Source of the DNA: Demequina pelophila
Lineage (GTDB): Bacteria; Actinomycetota; Actinomycetes; Actinomycetales; Demequinaceae
Length of the DNA: 64,000 bases
Direction: 5' to 3'
Assembly (NCBI RefSeq): GCF_000971175.1
Contig: NZ_BBLY01000001.1
Location: 1,041,709-1,105,708 of the forward strand
Shown: one piece after another, positions 8,783 to 15,829 of the stretch
How the letters are laid out: every line of letters begins with the position of its first letter
Numbering within the stretch: position 1 is the first letter of the stretch
Position numbers and translations under genes: made by a program
Notes under the pieces: generated by a model
What the model was told of the DNA's origin: nothing
Database searches by the model: none
The model's input: only the letters and a program-made list of their open reading frames with translations

Positions 8783-8938
8783 CTGCGGGACGGTGGGGAC
8801 CGGTGTGCCATGCGCGCATCGGTCCCCGCTGTCCCGCAGGATGCGCGACCGCGGTCTGAGCGGTCCTCAGTGTCCCGGACGGGCGTCGGCGGTCCTCAGT
8901 GTCCCGGACGGCGGAAGACGGTCCTCAGTGTCCCGGAC
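8783..8938. repeat. Family B repeats: hairpin plus three 29-bp-spaced direct copies
   Basis: An inverted repeat (CTGCGGGAC and GGGGACCG against CGGTCCCC and GTCCCGCAG, 8783-8839) is followed by three identical copies of CGGTCCTCAGTGTCCCGGAC at 8861-8880, 8890-8909 and 8919-8938. The period is exactly 29 bp with 9-bp variable gaps. The last copy contains the stop codon of the leftward kinase gene. A related copy occurs at 28755-28774. Confidence 0.85.
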
Positions 8939-9581
8939 CGGCGGAGGTGCCCTCGCCCTCCCGGACCAGCGAAGCGCCGTCGACCACCACGTCGGCGGAA
9001 TCGAGCGCCGCGGCCACGAGGCGCGCGTTCGCAGCGTCCACGCGGTCCACCCAGGCGACCGCCGCATCGGCCTCCCGGCCCGTGGCCACGCGCCGCGCGA
9101 CCAGCCGCTCGCGGCACACCGCCCACGGCACGTCGAGGTGCCACAGCTCGTCGAGGTGGCGGCGCACGTCCTCCCAACCGGGAATCCCCAGGTAGTTGCC
9201 CTCGGCGATGACCACGCGGATCTGCGGCGGCACCGCGATGCGGCGGGGCACCACTGCGTGGAGCTCGCGGTCGTACTCGGGCGCGCGCACCGCGGAGCGC
9301 CGCGCCTCGCGGATGTCCCCGAGCAGCCGCGCGAGACCCTCACGGTCGAACGTCTCGGGGGCGCCCTTGACGTCGGCCAGCCCCTGTTCAGCCAGGTCGT
9401 CCGGGCCCAGGTGGAAGCCGTCCATGGGCACCACGACCGCGGGCGTGCCGGTAGCGACCAGGTGGGCCGCGAGCTCGCGGGCCAGCGTGGACTTGCCGGA
9501 CCCGGGCGGCCCCGCGACGCCCACCAGGACGCGCCCCGACGCGGCGAGGGCGCGGGCGCGCTCCCCCAGGATCTCGATCAT
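8925..9581 (-). CDS. Nucleoside/nucleotide kinase family P-loop protein (uridine kinase-like)
   Basis: This 218-residue protein carries the Walker A motif GPPGSGKSTLA near residues 25-35, and PMDGFHLGPDDL, where Asp and His match the uridine kinase/phosphoribulokinase/pantothenate kinase superfamily. IAEGNYLGIPGW resembles a Walker B-adjacent strand of this group. The probable substrate is a small hydroxylated metabolite such as a nucleoside, sugar or vitamin, but none can be named. The last four residues (GPGH) and the stop codon come from a family B repeat, so the C-terminus looks repeat-derived. Confidence 0.78.
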   Translation of the reverse strand: MIEILGERARALAASGRVLVGVAGPPGSGKSTLARELAAHLVATGTPAVVVPMDGFHLGPDDLAEQGLADVKGAPETFDREGLARLLGDIREARRSAVRAPEYDRELHAVVPRRIAVPPQIRVVIAEGNYLGIPGWEDVRRHLDELWHLDVPWAVCRERLVARRVATGREADAAVAWVDRVDAANARLVAAALDSADVVVDGASLVREGEGTSAGPGH

Positions 9582-9597
9582 GGCGCGGCCTCTCTCA

Positions 9598-9642
9598 CGG
9601 ACTTCACGGATCTCTCGGACTTCACGGACTTCACTAACTTCA
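9598..9642. repeat. Five tandem 9-bp units (CGGACTTCA type)
   Basis: Units at 9598, 9607, 9616, 9625 and 9634 are CGGACTTCA, CGGATCTCT, CGGACTTCA, CGGACTTCA and CTAACTTCA. The last contains the stop codon of the leftward CPBP-like gene. The tract separates that gene from the kinase start. Confidence 0.85.
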
Positions 9643-10467
9643 CGGCGCCGTCACGAAGACGTCGAACAGGTGCGGGTGATGCGCGTGGACCAGGACCCCG
9701 AACACCACCGCGTCGAACAGCAGATGCACCGTCACCACGTAGGGCAGCGACTTGGTCCGGGCGAAGATCCACCCCTGCACCAGCGCGAACGGCACGGTGA
9801 GCCACGGCCCCCACGCCTGATAGCCCAACTCCCACAGGAAGGACACGAACACGACGGCCTGCAGCACGTTCGCGAGCGGCATGGGGAAATGCGCGCGCAG
9901 CAGGGCGAAGACGATGCAGATGAAGAACAGCTCGTCCCACAGCCCCACCGCGTTCACGCCGATGAACAGGCGCACGATCTCCCCGGTGGAGTCGAGGTCC
10001 GGCCAGTTCGTGTAGACGCCCGAAGAGATGAAGTAGTACGGCAGCACCAGGTACGCGATGACCACGACGGCCACCAGATACAGCCACATGGTGCGCGTCC
10101 ACCGCTGCCCCGTCCCCACCGGGAAGCGGATGGTCGAGTCCCGGAAGCCGATGCGCGAGATCAGCGTGGGGACCAGCACCGCCAGGGACAGGGCCACGGT
10201 GAAGCGGGCCATGCCCGCGTCGGAGAGGTCCGCCTGGAGCGAGATGGCGGAGATGATCGCCTGGCCGAGCGCGATGAGCCCCAGGTCGCGCGCAAGGCGC
10301 CGGTCGACCGCCGCCGCGAGCGCCACGCCCGCCACCAGCGGCACGTAGCCGAGCGGGCGCACGTGGACCGCGAACAGCAGCACGGCGGCCCCGACCACGA
10401 GGACCGCCGCGGCGACCCGCGCGGCCGTCCGTGCATCGGCCCTCAACTCGGGCGTCTCGACGGTCAC
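9640..10467 (-). CDS. CPBP-like membrane protein with a degenerate protease motif
   Basis: This 275-residue polytopic protein has about eight membrane segments. It resembles CPBP (type II CAAX prenyl endopeptidase-like) proteins in the C-terminal half: WDELFFICIVFALLR, then AVVFVSFLWELGYQ, then VTVHLLFDAVVF. The usual EExxxR is replaced by DELFFICIVF, so the first catalytic Glu is Asp and the pattern is stretched; the His of HLLFD remains. It may be an inactive or divergent member. The GTG start is preceded at six bases by CATAGT. It is divergent from a canonical CPBP gene, which suggests duplication. Confidence 0.6.
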   Translation of the reverse strand: MTVETPELRADARTAARVAAAVLVVGAAVLLFAVHVRPLGYVPLVAGVALAAAVDRRLARDLGLIALGQAIISAISLQADLSDAGMARFTVALSLAVLVPTLISRIGFRDSTIRFPVGTGQRWTRTMWLYLVAVVVIAYLVLPYYFISSGVYTNWPDLDSTGEIVRLFIGVNAVGLWDELFFICIVFALLRAHFPMPLANVLQAVVFVSFLWELGYQAWGPWLTVPFALVQGWIFARTKSLPYVVTVHLLFDAVVFGVLVHAHHPHLFDVFVTAP

Positions 10468-10537
10468 GAGGGAACTATGCCAGAGGCGCGCGCCCGCCCT
10501 GACCCGGATGGGGCCGCCCGCGCGGCAGGATCGGGGC

Positions 10538-11293
10538 ATGAGCGTTCCGACCACCCCCGCACCGCCCGCCCGCCGCATGACCTGGTTCGGCCTGGTGGGC
10601 CTGATCGTCGCCTTCGTGATCGGGCAGTCGATCGTGTCCATCGTCTTCTTCGACGCGCTGTCCGAGCGCGCCTTCCCCGACGTCCACGCCGGGCTCAAGG
10701 TGGCGGCGGTGCACGGCGCGGGCACGGCCATCGTCGCCCTCGCCATCACGTGGAAGCGCTGGTGGCCGCAGGTGCTGCGCGACCACCTCCCCGCCCGGAG
10801 GTGGGTGTGGTGGCCGTCGCTGGTGCTCATTGCGGTCGCCATCGGCATGGCCGACTACGGGCGCATCGGCGAGGCCGGCCTCGCCGTGCTGGGCGCCGTC
10901 GCGCTGGGCACGCTCATGATCGCGGTGGGCGAGGAGCTCCTGTTCCGCGGCGTGGCGGTCGTGTTCCTGCGCGAGCGCTTCGGGGAGCTGGGCGTGGCAC
11001 TCCTCAGCTCGCTCCTGTTCGGCCTGGTCCACTTCCCCGCCGGCCCGGTGCAGGTGGTGTTCTCCGCCCTGCTCGGCTTCGTGCTCTACCTGGCCCGACG
11101 CGTCTCCGGCGGGCTGATCCTCCCCATCGCGGTGCACGTCGCATGGGACCTCAGCGTCTTCACGGCGTCGCTCAACAGCACCGAGCCGGTAAGCTCCGAC
11201 GCCTCGTTCGCCCTCGCGATCGCGAACGTCCTGGTCGTCCTCGTGGCGGCGATCCTCTGGCGCCGGGTCTCCCCCGCATCGTCCCGGGCCTGA
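10538..11293 (+). CDS. CPBP family intramembrane glutamic endopeptidase
   Basis: The 251-residue multi-pass membrane protein has the complete CPBP triad: VGEELLFRGVAVV (EExxxR), LLFGLVHFPAG (FxxxH) and IAVHVAWDLSV (HxxxD/N). Members cleave prenylated or membrane-embedded substrates, and in bacteria many protect against bacteriocins or process peptides; the substrate here is unknown. CAGGAT lies six bases before the ATG, so the message is probably leaderless. A head-to-head divergent CPBP-like gene lies 70 bp away, and another CPBP gene lies near 55.2 kb. Confidence 0.85.
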   Translation: MSVPTTPAPPARRMTWFGLVGLIVAFVIGQSIVSIVFFDALSERAFPDVHAGLKVAAVHGAGTAIVALAITWKRWWPQVLRDHLPARRWVWWPSLVLIAVAIGMADYGRIGEAGLAVLGAVALGTLMIAVGEELLFRGVAVVFLRERFGELGVALLSSLLFGLVHFPAGPVQVVFSALLGFVLYLARRVSGGLILPIAVHVAWDLSVFTASLNSTEPVSSDASFALAIANVLVVLVAAILWRRVSPASSRA

Positions 11294-11413
11294 GCGAGCA
11301 CGCCTCTCCATCGACCCGCGAGGACGCCGGGAGACACCGAGGGCCATGCCGCGTGGCCACCTCCGCTCGAGAATCCCATCGACAACTCACCCCGCAAATC
11401 AAACATGGCGTAT

Positions 11414-11419
11414 TAGAAT
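11414..11419 (+). promoter_or_regulatory. -10 element TAGAAT of a leaderless transcript
   Basis: TAGAAT is followed by TTCAGG and the GTG start of the ATPase gene. The 50 bp upstream are clearly more AT-rich than the surrounding DNA. Confidence 0.65.
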
Positions 11420-11425
11420 TTCAGG

Positions 11426-12583
11426 GTGAGCAACCTGTGGCTTCCGCGCGATCGTGACACCACGCAACTGCGCGCCGCGCTCGATCGCGCACCTGCCGTA
11501 CTTCTCACCGGGCAACGCCAGGTGGGCAAGACCACCCTGGCACGCAAGCATGTGTCCCCACAGCGCAGCCACTACTTCGACCTCGAGGACCCCCGAGACC
11601 AGGCGAGGCTCGCCGATCCGATCCTCGCACTGGAGCGCCTCTCAGGCACGGTCGTGATCGACGAGGCGCAGAGGCTTCCCGGGCTGTTCCCCGCCCTCCG
11701 CGTGCTGATCGACCAGGACCGCAGACCCGGCCGATTCCTCCTGCTGGGCAGCGCCTCGCCGGACCTCGTCGGCCTGGGAGCGGAGTCGCTCGCCGGCCGA
11801 GTCGCGCTCGTCGAACTGGGCCCGCTCGGGCTCGCCGAGGTCGGCGCGGGCCACCTCGATGCACTGTGGCTTCGCGGGGGACTGCCCGAGGCGTTCACCG
11901 CCGCCAGCGATGCGGCCGCGGGCGCATGGCTGGGCGACTACATCTCGACCTTCCTCGAGCGTGACCTCGCGCAGCTCGGCTCGCGCGTGCCCGCGACCAC
12001 CATGCGCCGCTTCTGGACCATGCTCGCGCACCGCCACTCCGGCACGTGGAACGGCGCCGAGATGGCGCGCTCACTCGACGCCTCCCCACCGACCGCTCGC
12101 CGGTACCTCGACTCGCTCACCGACGCCCTTGTGGTTCGCCAGTTGCAGCCCTGGGTTGCGAACATCGGCAAGCGGCAGGTCCGCTCACCCAAGGTGTACC
12201 TGCGCGACAGCGGCACCCTGCATCGACTCCTGGGGATCCCCACCATGGACGACCTGCTCTCGCACCCGATCCTCGGCGCGAGCTGGGAGGGCCTCGTGGT
12301 CGAGCACATCGCCCGATGGGGCGTGCCGATGTACTTCTGGCGCACGCAGGACGGCGCGGAGATCGACCTGGTTCTCGACCTCGGCTCCGCGCGATGGGGC
12401 GTCGAGATCAAGCGCACGGACTCCCCCAAGGTGACGCCGAGCATGCGCCACGCGCTCGACGACCTGGGCCTCGAGCGCATCATCGTCGCCCACGCGGGAA
12501 CCGACCGCTTCCTCCTCGCCGGGCGAATCGAGGCGATCGGAGCAGGCGAGCTGCTCACCTCGGAGGGACCGCCTGCCCCCTGA
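11426..12583 (+). CDS. ATPase of the AAA_14 / DUF4143 family
   Basis: This is a 385-residue cytoplasmic protein with an N-terminal AAA domain: Walker A LLTGQRQVGKTTLARK near residues 26-41, Walker B TVVIDEAQRLPGL and sensor-like LLLGSASPDL. A C-terminal DUF4143 half includes the RTQDGAEIDLVLDLG stretch, which resembles a PD-(D/E)xK nuclease-like core with VEIKR. The family is widespread, often moved horizontally and sometimes linked to toxin-antitoxin-like or defence loci, but its function is not established. It is monocistronic between a CPBP gene and leuD. Confidence 0.85.
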   Translation: MSNLWLPRDRDTTQLRAALDRAPAVLLTGQRQVGKTTLARKHVSPQRSHYFDLEDPRDQARLADPILALERLSGTVVIDEAQRLPGLFPALRVLIDQDRRPGRFLLLGSASPDLVGLGAESLAGRVALVELGPLGLAEVGAGHLDALWLRGGLPEAFTAASDAAAGAWLGDYISTFLERDLAQLGSRVPATTMRRFWTMLAHRHSGTWNGAEMARSLDASPPTARRYLDSLTDALVVRQLQPWVANIGKRQVRSPKVYLRDSGTLHRLLGIPTMDDLLSHPILGASWEGLVVEHIARWGVPMYFWRTQDGAEIDLVLDLGSARWGVEIKRTDSPKVTPSMRHALDDLGLERIIVAHAGTDRFLLAGRIEAIGAGELLTSEGPPAP

Positions 12584-12600
12584 GCGCGCGACGGAACGCG

Positions 12601-12636
12601 GCGAGGGCCGCACCCCGGGTGGGATGCGGCCCTCGC
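12601..12636. terminator. Bidirectional hairpin between the ATPase gene and leuD
   Basis: Perfect 12-bp arms GCGAGGGCCGCA / TGCGGCCCTCGC surround a 12-base loop, between two convergent genes. There is no strong U-tract. A GACGATGC copy follows immediately at 12637. Confidence 0.7.
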
Positions 12637-12656
12637 GGGACGATGCTGTGGCCGGG

Positions 12657-13295
12657 TCAGGCGACCGGGCGCGCCGCCTCGATCTCGACCTTGGGCAGGG
12701 TCTTGGCGGGCAGGGTCTGCGGGCGCCACGCGTCGCGGGTGGCCTCGAACGCGGTGATGTCCTCCTCGTGCTGGAGGGTGAGGCCGATGTCGTCGAGGCC
12801 CTCCATGAGGCGCCACCGCACGTAGTCGTCGATCTCGAACGGCACGGTGAGCTCGCCGCAGGTGACCGTGCGGTCCTCGAGGGAGACGGTGATCTGCTTG
12901 CCGGGCTCGGCGTCGAGCAGCTTCCACAGCAGCTCGACGTTCTCCTGGCTCACCACGGCGGCGAGCAGGCCCTGCTTGCCGGAGTTGCCGCGGAAGATGT
13001 CCGCGAAGCGCGACGCGATGACCACCTTGAAGCCGTAGTCCTTGAGCGCCCACACGGCGTGCTCGCGGGAGGACCCGGTGCCGAAGTCGGGGCCGGCGAC
13101 CAGGACGGAGCCGTTCTGGTACTCGGGACGGTTGAGGATGAAGTCGTCGTCGCCGCGCCAGGCCGCGAAGAGCGCGTCCTCGAACCCGGTGCGCGTGATG
13201 CGCTTGAGGTAGACGGCGGGGATGATCTGGTCGGTGTCGACGTTCGAGCGGCGCAGCGGGACGGCGACGCCGGTGTGAGTGGTGAACTTCTCCAT
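12657..13295 (-). CDS. leuD: 3-isopropylmalate dehydratase small subunit
   Basis: With LeuC it isomerises 2-isopropylmalate to 3-isopropylmalate in leucine synthesis. The 212 residues begin [20 protein letters not shown], and the swivelling-domain signature [17 protein letters not shown] is intact. It starts 11 bases after leuC with AGGAG upstream. The pair is transcribed leftward from the promoter shared with the IclR gene. Confidence 0.97.
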   Translation of the reverse strand: MEKFTTHTGVAVPLRRSNVDTDQIIPAVYLKRITRTGFEDALFAAWRGDDDFILNRPEYQNGSVLVAGPDFGTGSSREHAVWALKDYGFKVVIASRFADIFRGNSGKQGLLAAVVSQENVELLWKLLDAEPGKQITVSLEDRTVTCGELTVPFEIDDYVRWRLMEGLDDIGLTLQHEEDITAFEATRDAWRPQTLPAKTLPKVEIEAARPVA

Positions 13296-13306
13296 GGCGA
13301 TTCTCC

Positions 13307-14731
13307 TTACGCGAGCGCGGCCGGCGCGTCGACCAGGTCGTCGGGGCTGGACAGGGTGCCGCGGACCGCGGTGGCGGCGGCGACCAGGGGCGACACCAGG
13401 TGGGTGCGGCCGCCCTTGCCCTGGCGGCCCTCGAAGTTGCGGTTCGACGTGGAGGCCGAACGCTCCTGGGGCCTCAGCTGGTCCGGGTTCATGCCCAGGC
13501 ACATCGAGCAGCCGGCGTTGCGCCACTCGGCGCCGAAGTCCTTGAACACCCGGTCGAGGCCCTCGGCCTCGGCCTGGAGGCGGACGCGGGCGGAGCCGGG
13601 GACCACGAGGAGGCGGACACCCTCGGCCTTGGTGCGGCCCTTGAGGATCTCTGCGGCGGCGCGCAGGTCCTCGATGCGGCCGTTGGTGCACGAGCCCAGG
13701 AAGACCGTGTCGACGTGGATGTCGCGCAGCGGGGTGCCGGGCGTGAGGCCCATGTACTCGAGGGCGTTCGCGGCGGCCTCGCGGTCGGCCTCGTCCGCGA
13801 AGTCCTCCGGGTCGGGGACGTTGGCGGACAGCGGGAGGCCCTGGCCGGGGTTGGTGCCCCACGTGATGAAGGGCTCGAGGTCGGAGGCGTCGAGGTCGAC
13901 CTCGGTGTCGAAGACCGCGTCGTCGTCGGTGGTGAGCGTGCGCCAGTACTCGACGGCGGCGTCCCAGTCCTCGCCCTCCGGAGCGTGGGGGCGGCCCTTG
14001 ACGTACTCGAACGTCGTCTCGTCCGGCGCGATCATCCCGGCGCGGGCGCCGGCCTCGATCGACATGTTGCAGATGGTCATGCGCGCCTCCATGGACAGCG
14101 CACGGATGGCCTCGCCGCGGTACTCGAGCACGTAGCCCTGGCCGCCACCGGTGCCGATCTTGGCGATGATCGCGAGGATGATGTCCTTCGCGGTCGAGCC
14201 CTTGGGCAGCGTGCCGTTGACGTTGATCGCCATGGTCTTGAAGGGCTTGAGCGGCAGGGTCTGGGTGGCGAGCACGTGCTCCACCTCGGAGGTGCCGATG
14301 CCGAACGCGAGCGAGCCGAACGCGCCGTGCGTGGAGGTGTGCGAGTCGCCGCAGACCACGGTCATGCCGGGCATCGTGAGTCCCAGCTGGGGCCCGACGA
14401 CGTGGACGATGCCCTGGTCGGCGTCGCCCAGGGAGTGAATGCGGATGCCGAACTCCTCCGCGTTCTCGCGCAGCTTGTTCACCTGCTTGCGGCTCGTCTC
14501 GTCCGCGATCGGCAGGTCGATGTCGAGCGTGGGGGTGTTGTGATCCTCGGTCGCGATGGTGAGGTCCGGGCGGCGCACCGGGCGGCCCGCCAGGCGCAGG
14601 CCCTCGAAGGCCTGCGGGCTCGTGACCTCGTGGCACATGTGAAGGTCGATGTAGATGAGGTCGGGCGCCCCATCCTCACCCTTGCGGACCAGGTGACTGG
14701 CCCACAACTTCTCCGCGAGCGTGGTTCCCAT
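13307..14731 (-). CDS. leuC: 3-isopropylmalate dehydratase large subunit
   Basis: This is the 474-residue aconitase-fold catalytic subunit that holds the [4Fe-4S] cluster. Cluster ligands are visible in [11 protein letters not shown] and [24 protein letters not shown] is the family signature. In [14 protein letters not shown] the residue usually seen as Val before His is Cys. AGGAGG lies seven bases before the ATG, so unlike the divergent regulator it has a leader. I found no leader peptide rich in Leu codons, so control is more likely by the IclR protein than by attenuation. Confidence 0.97.
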   Translation of the reverse strand: MGTTLAEKLWASHLVRKGEDGAPDLIYIDLHMCHEVTSPQAFEGLRLAGRPVRRPDLTIATEDHNTPTLDIDLPIADETSRKQVNKLRENAEEFGIRIHSLGDADQGIVHVVGPQLGLTMPGMTVVCGDSHTSTHGAFGSLAFGIGTSEVEHVLATQTLPLKPFKTMAINVNGTLPKGSTAKDIILAIIAKIGTGGGQGYVLEYRGEAIRALSMEARMTICNMSIEAGARAGMIAPDETTFEYVKGRPHAPEGEDWDAAVEYWRTLTTDDDAVFDTEVDLDASDLEPFITWGTNPGQGLPLSANVPDPEDFADEADREAAANALEYMGLTPGTPLRDIHVDTVFLGSCTNGRIEDLRAAAEILKGRTKAEGVRLLVVPGSARVRLQAEAEGLDRVFKDFGAEWRNAGCSMCLGMNPDQLRPQERSASTSNRNFEGRQGKGGRTHLVSPLVAAATAVRGTLSSPDDLVDAPAALA

Positions 14732-14755
14732 GGCGATCCTCCTGACCTCTCGACA

Positions 14756-14770
14756 TCTCAGAATTTGAGA
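14756..14770. promoter_or_regulatory. Palindromic operator TCTCA-GAATT-TGAGA in the leuC/IclR divergent promoter
   Basis: This 5-5-5 inverted repeat ends three bases before the regulator's -10 element (14774-14779) and lies within the leuC upstream region. In corynebacteria and streptomycetes the orthologous IclR proteins LtbR and NdgR control leuCD from such a position. That this is their site is inference. Confidence 0.6.
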
Positions 14771-14773
14771 CGC

Positions 14774-14779
14774 TAGTAT
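14774..14779 (+). promoter_or_regulatory. -10 element TAGTAT of a leaderless transcript
   Basis: TAGTAT plus six bases lead straight into the ATG of the IclR-family gene. Confidence 0.65.
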
Positions 14780-14785
14780 CGCTCT

Positions 14786-15508
14786 ATGGACAATCATAGC
14801 GGAGTCGGCGTCATCGACAAGGCAGCCGCGATCCTCTCCGCGCTCGAGCGCGGGCCGGCCACCCTGGCCGAGCTCGTCGACTCCACCCATCTTGCCCGAC
14901 CCACCGTGCACCGCCTCGCACTGGCCCTCGAGCACCACCACCTGGTGGGCCGCGACGCCTCCGGCGCGTTCGTGCTGGGGCGCCGCTTCGCCCAGCTCGC
15001 GGCCTCCGTCAACGAGGACCGGCTGGTCTCCGCGGCGCAGCCCGTGCTGGCGGTGCTGCGCGACCGCACGGGCGAGTCGGCACAGCTGTACCGCCCGCAC
15101 GGCGACGAGCGCATCTGCATCGCGGCCGCCGACCGGCCCGTGGGCCTGCGCGACTCGATCCCCGTGGGCACCACCATGACCATGGGCGCCGGCTCCGCCG
15201 CCAAGGTGCTGCTCGCCTGGGCCGACCCGGAGCGCCTCCACCGCGGCCTCGCCGGCGCGCGCTTCACCGCCGCGGACCTCGAGCGGGTGCGCGCCCGCGG
15301 CTGGGCCGAGAGCGCGGGCGAGCGCGAGCGCGGCGTGGCCTCCGTGTCCGCCCCCGTGTGGGGCGCTGCCGGCACCGTCATCGCCGCGGTGTCCATCTCC
15401 GGCCCGTCCGAGCGGCTCACCGTCCGCCCGGGCCAGCAGCACGCCGGCGCCGTGACCGAGGCGGCGCGCCAGCTCACCGAGGTGCTGCAGCGGACCGTGG
15501 TGGCCTGA
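14786..15508 (+). CDS. IclR family transcriptional regulator (LtbR/NdgR type)
   Basis: This 240-residue DNA-binding protein has an N-terminal winged helix-turn-helix ([20 protein letters not shown], residues about 25-45) and a C-terminal IclR effector domain. The effector domain includes [23 protein letters not shown] and [16 protein letters not shown]. Position and sequence match the regulators LtbR (Corynebacterium) and NdgR (Streptomyces), which repress leuCD and related amino-acid genes. It is divergent from leuC over a shared 54-bp region containing one palindrome. Autoregulation is likely but not shown. Confidence 0.88.
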   Translation: MDNHSGVGVIDKAAAILSALERGPATLAELVDSTHLARPTVHRLALALEHHHLVGRDASGAFVLGRRFAQLAASVNEDRLVSAAQPVLAVLRDRTGESAQLYRPHGDERICIAAADRPVGLRDSIPVGTTMTMGAGSAAKVLLAWADPERLHRGLAGARFTAADLERVRARGWAESAGERERGVASVSAPVWGAAGTVIAAVSISGPSERLTVRPGQQHAGAVTEAARQLTEVLQRTVVA

Positions 15509-15536
15509 GGCGCCGGCTCCGCTCCGCCTCCAGCGC

Positions 15537-15613
15537 CAGCTCCAGCCGGATCCGCGCCGGCTCCACCCTGACCCGCCCCGGCTCCACCCTGATCCGCGCC
15601 GGCTCCACCCTCC
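15537..15613. repeat. 21-bp tandem repeat, about 3.5 copies
   Basis: Units carry the core GGCTCCACCCTGA followed by TCCGCGCC or CCCGCCCC. The tract starts 29 bp after the IclR stop codon. It belongs to a 321-bp gap that otherwise holds only the palindromes at 15641. Confidence 0.8.
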
Positions 15614-15640
15614 CGGCCGTCGGACGATTCCCACAGCAAT

Positions 15641-15701
15641 CCGACATACGGGTCGCCGCCGACTCGTATGTCGGACGAAACGGCCACGCGTCCGACATAC
15701 G
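15641..15701. repeat. Family C palindrome: CCGACATACG / CGTATGTCGG plus a third arm
   Basis: Inverted arms at 15641-15650 and 15665-15674 are separated by 14 bases. A further direct copy lies at 15692-15701. GTCGGACGA is also repeated around them (15619 and 15671). It lies between the convergent IclR and acyltransferase genes, so a terminator or repeat role is plausible. Confidence 0.75.
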
Positions 15702-15829
15702 GGTGGGGGCGCGGGGCGCGGCCGCGCGCGGGCAGCGCCGGGCGGAGGCGGTACCGGGCGGGGGCGGGGGGTGAGCCCAGGCGCGGGCAACGCCGGGCGG
15801 AGCACGGGTGCCTCCAGGCAGCAGCCAGA

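Noticed and set aside
8861-8938. CRISPR-like array with 29-bp period
   Set aside because: The conserved unit is 20 bp and the variable gaps only 9 bp. There are just three copies, no leader or cas genes, and the last copy is coding. It is a short tandem repeat.
14732-14785. Leucine attenuator before leuC
   Set aside because: The leader is too short and has no run of Leu codons; a regulator palindrome explains control better.
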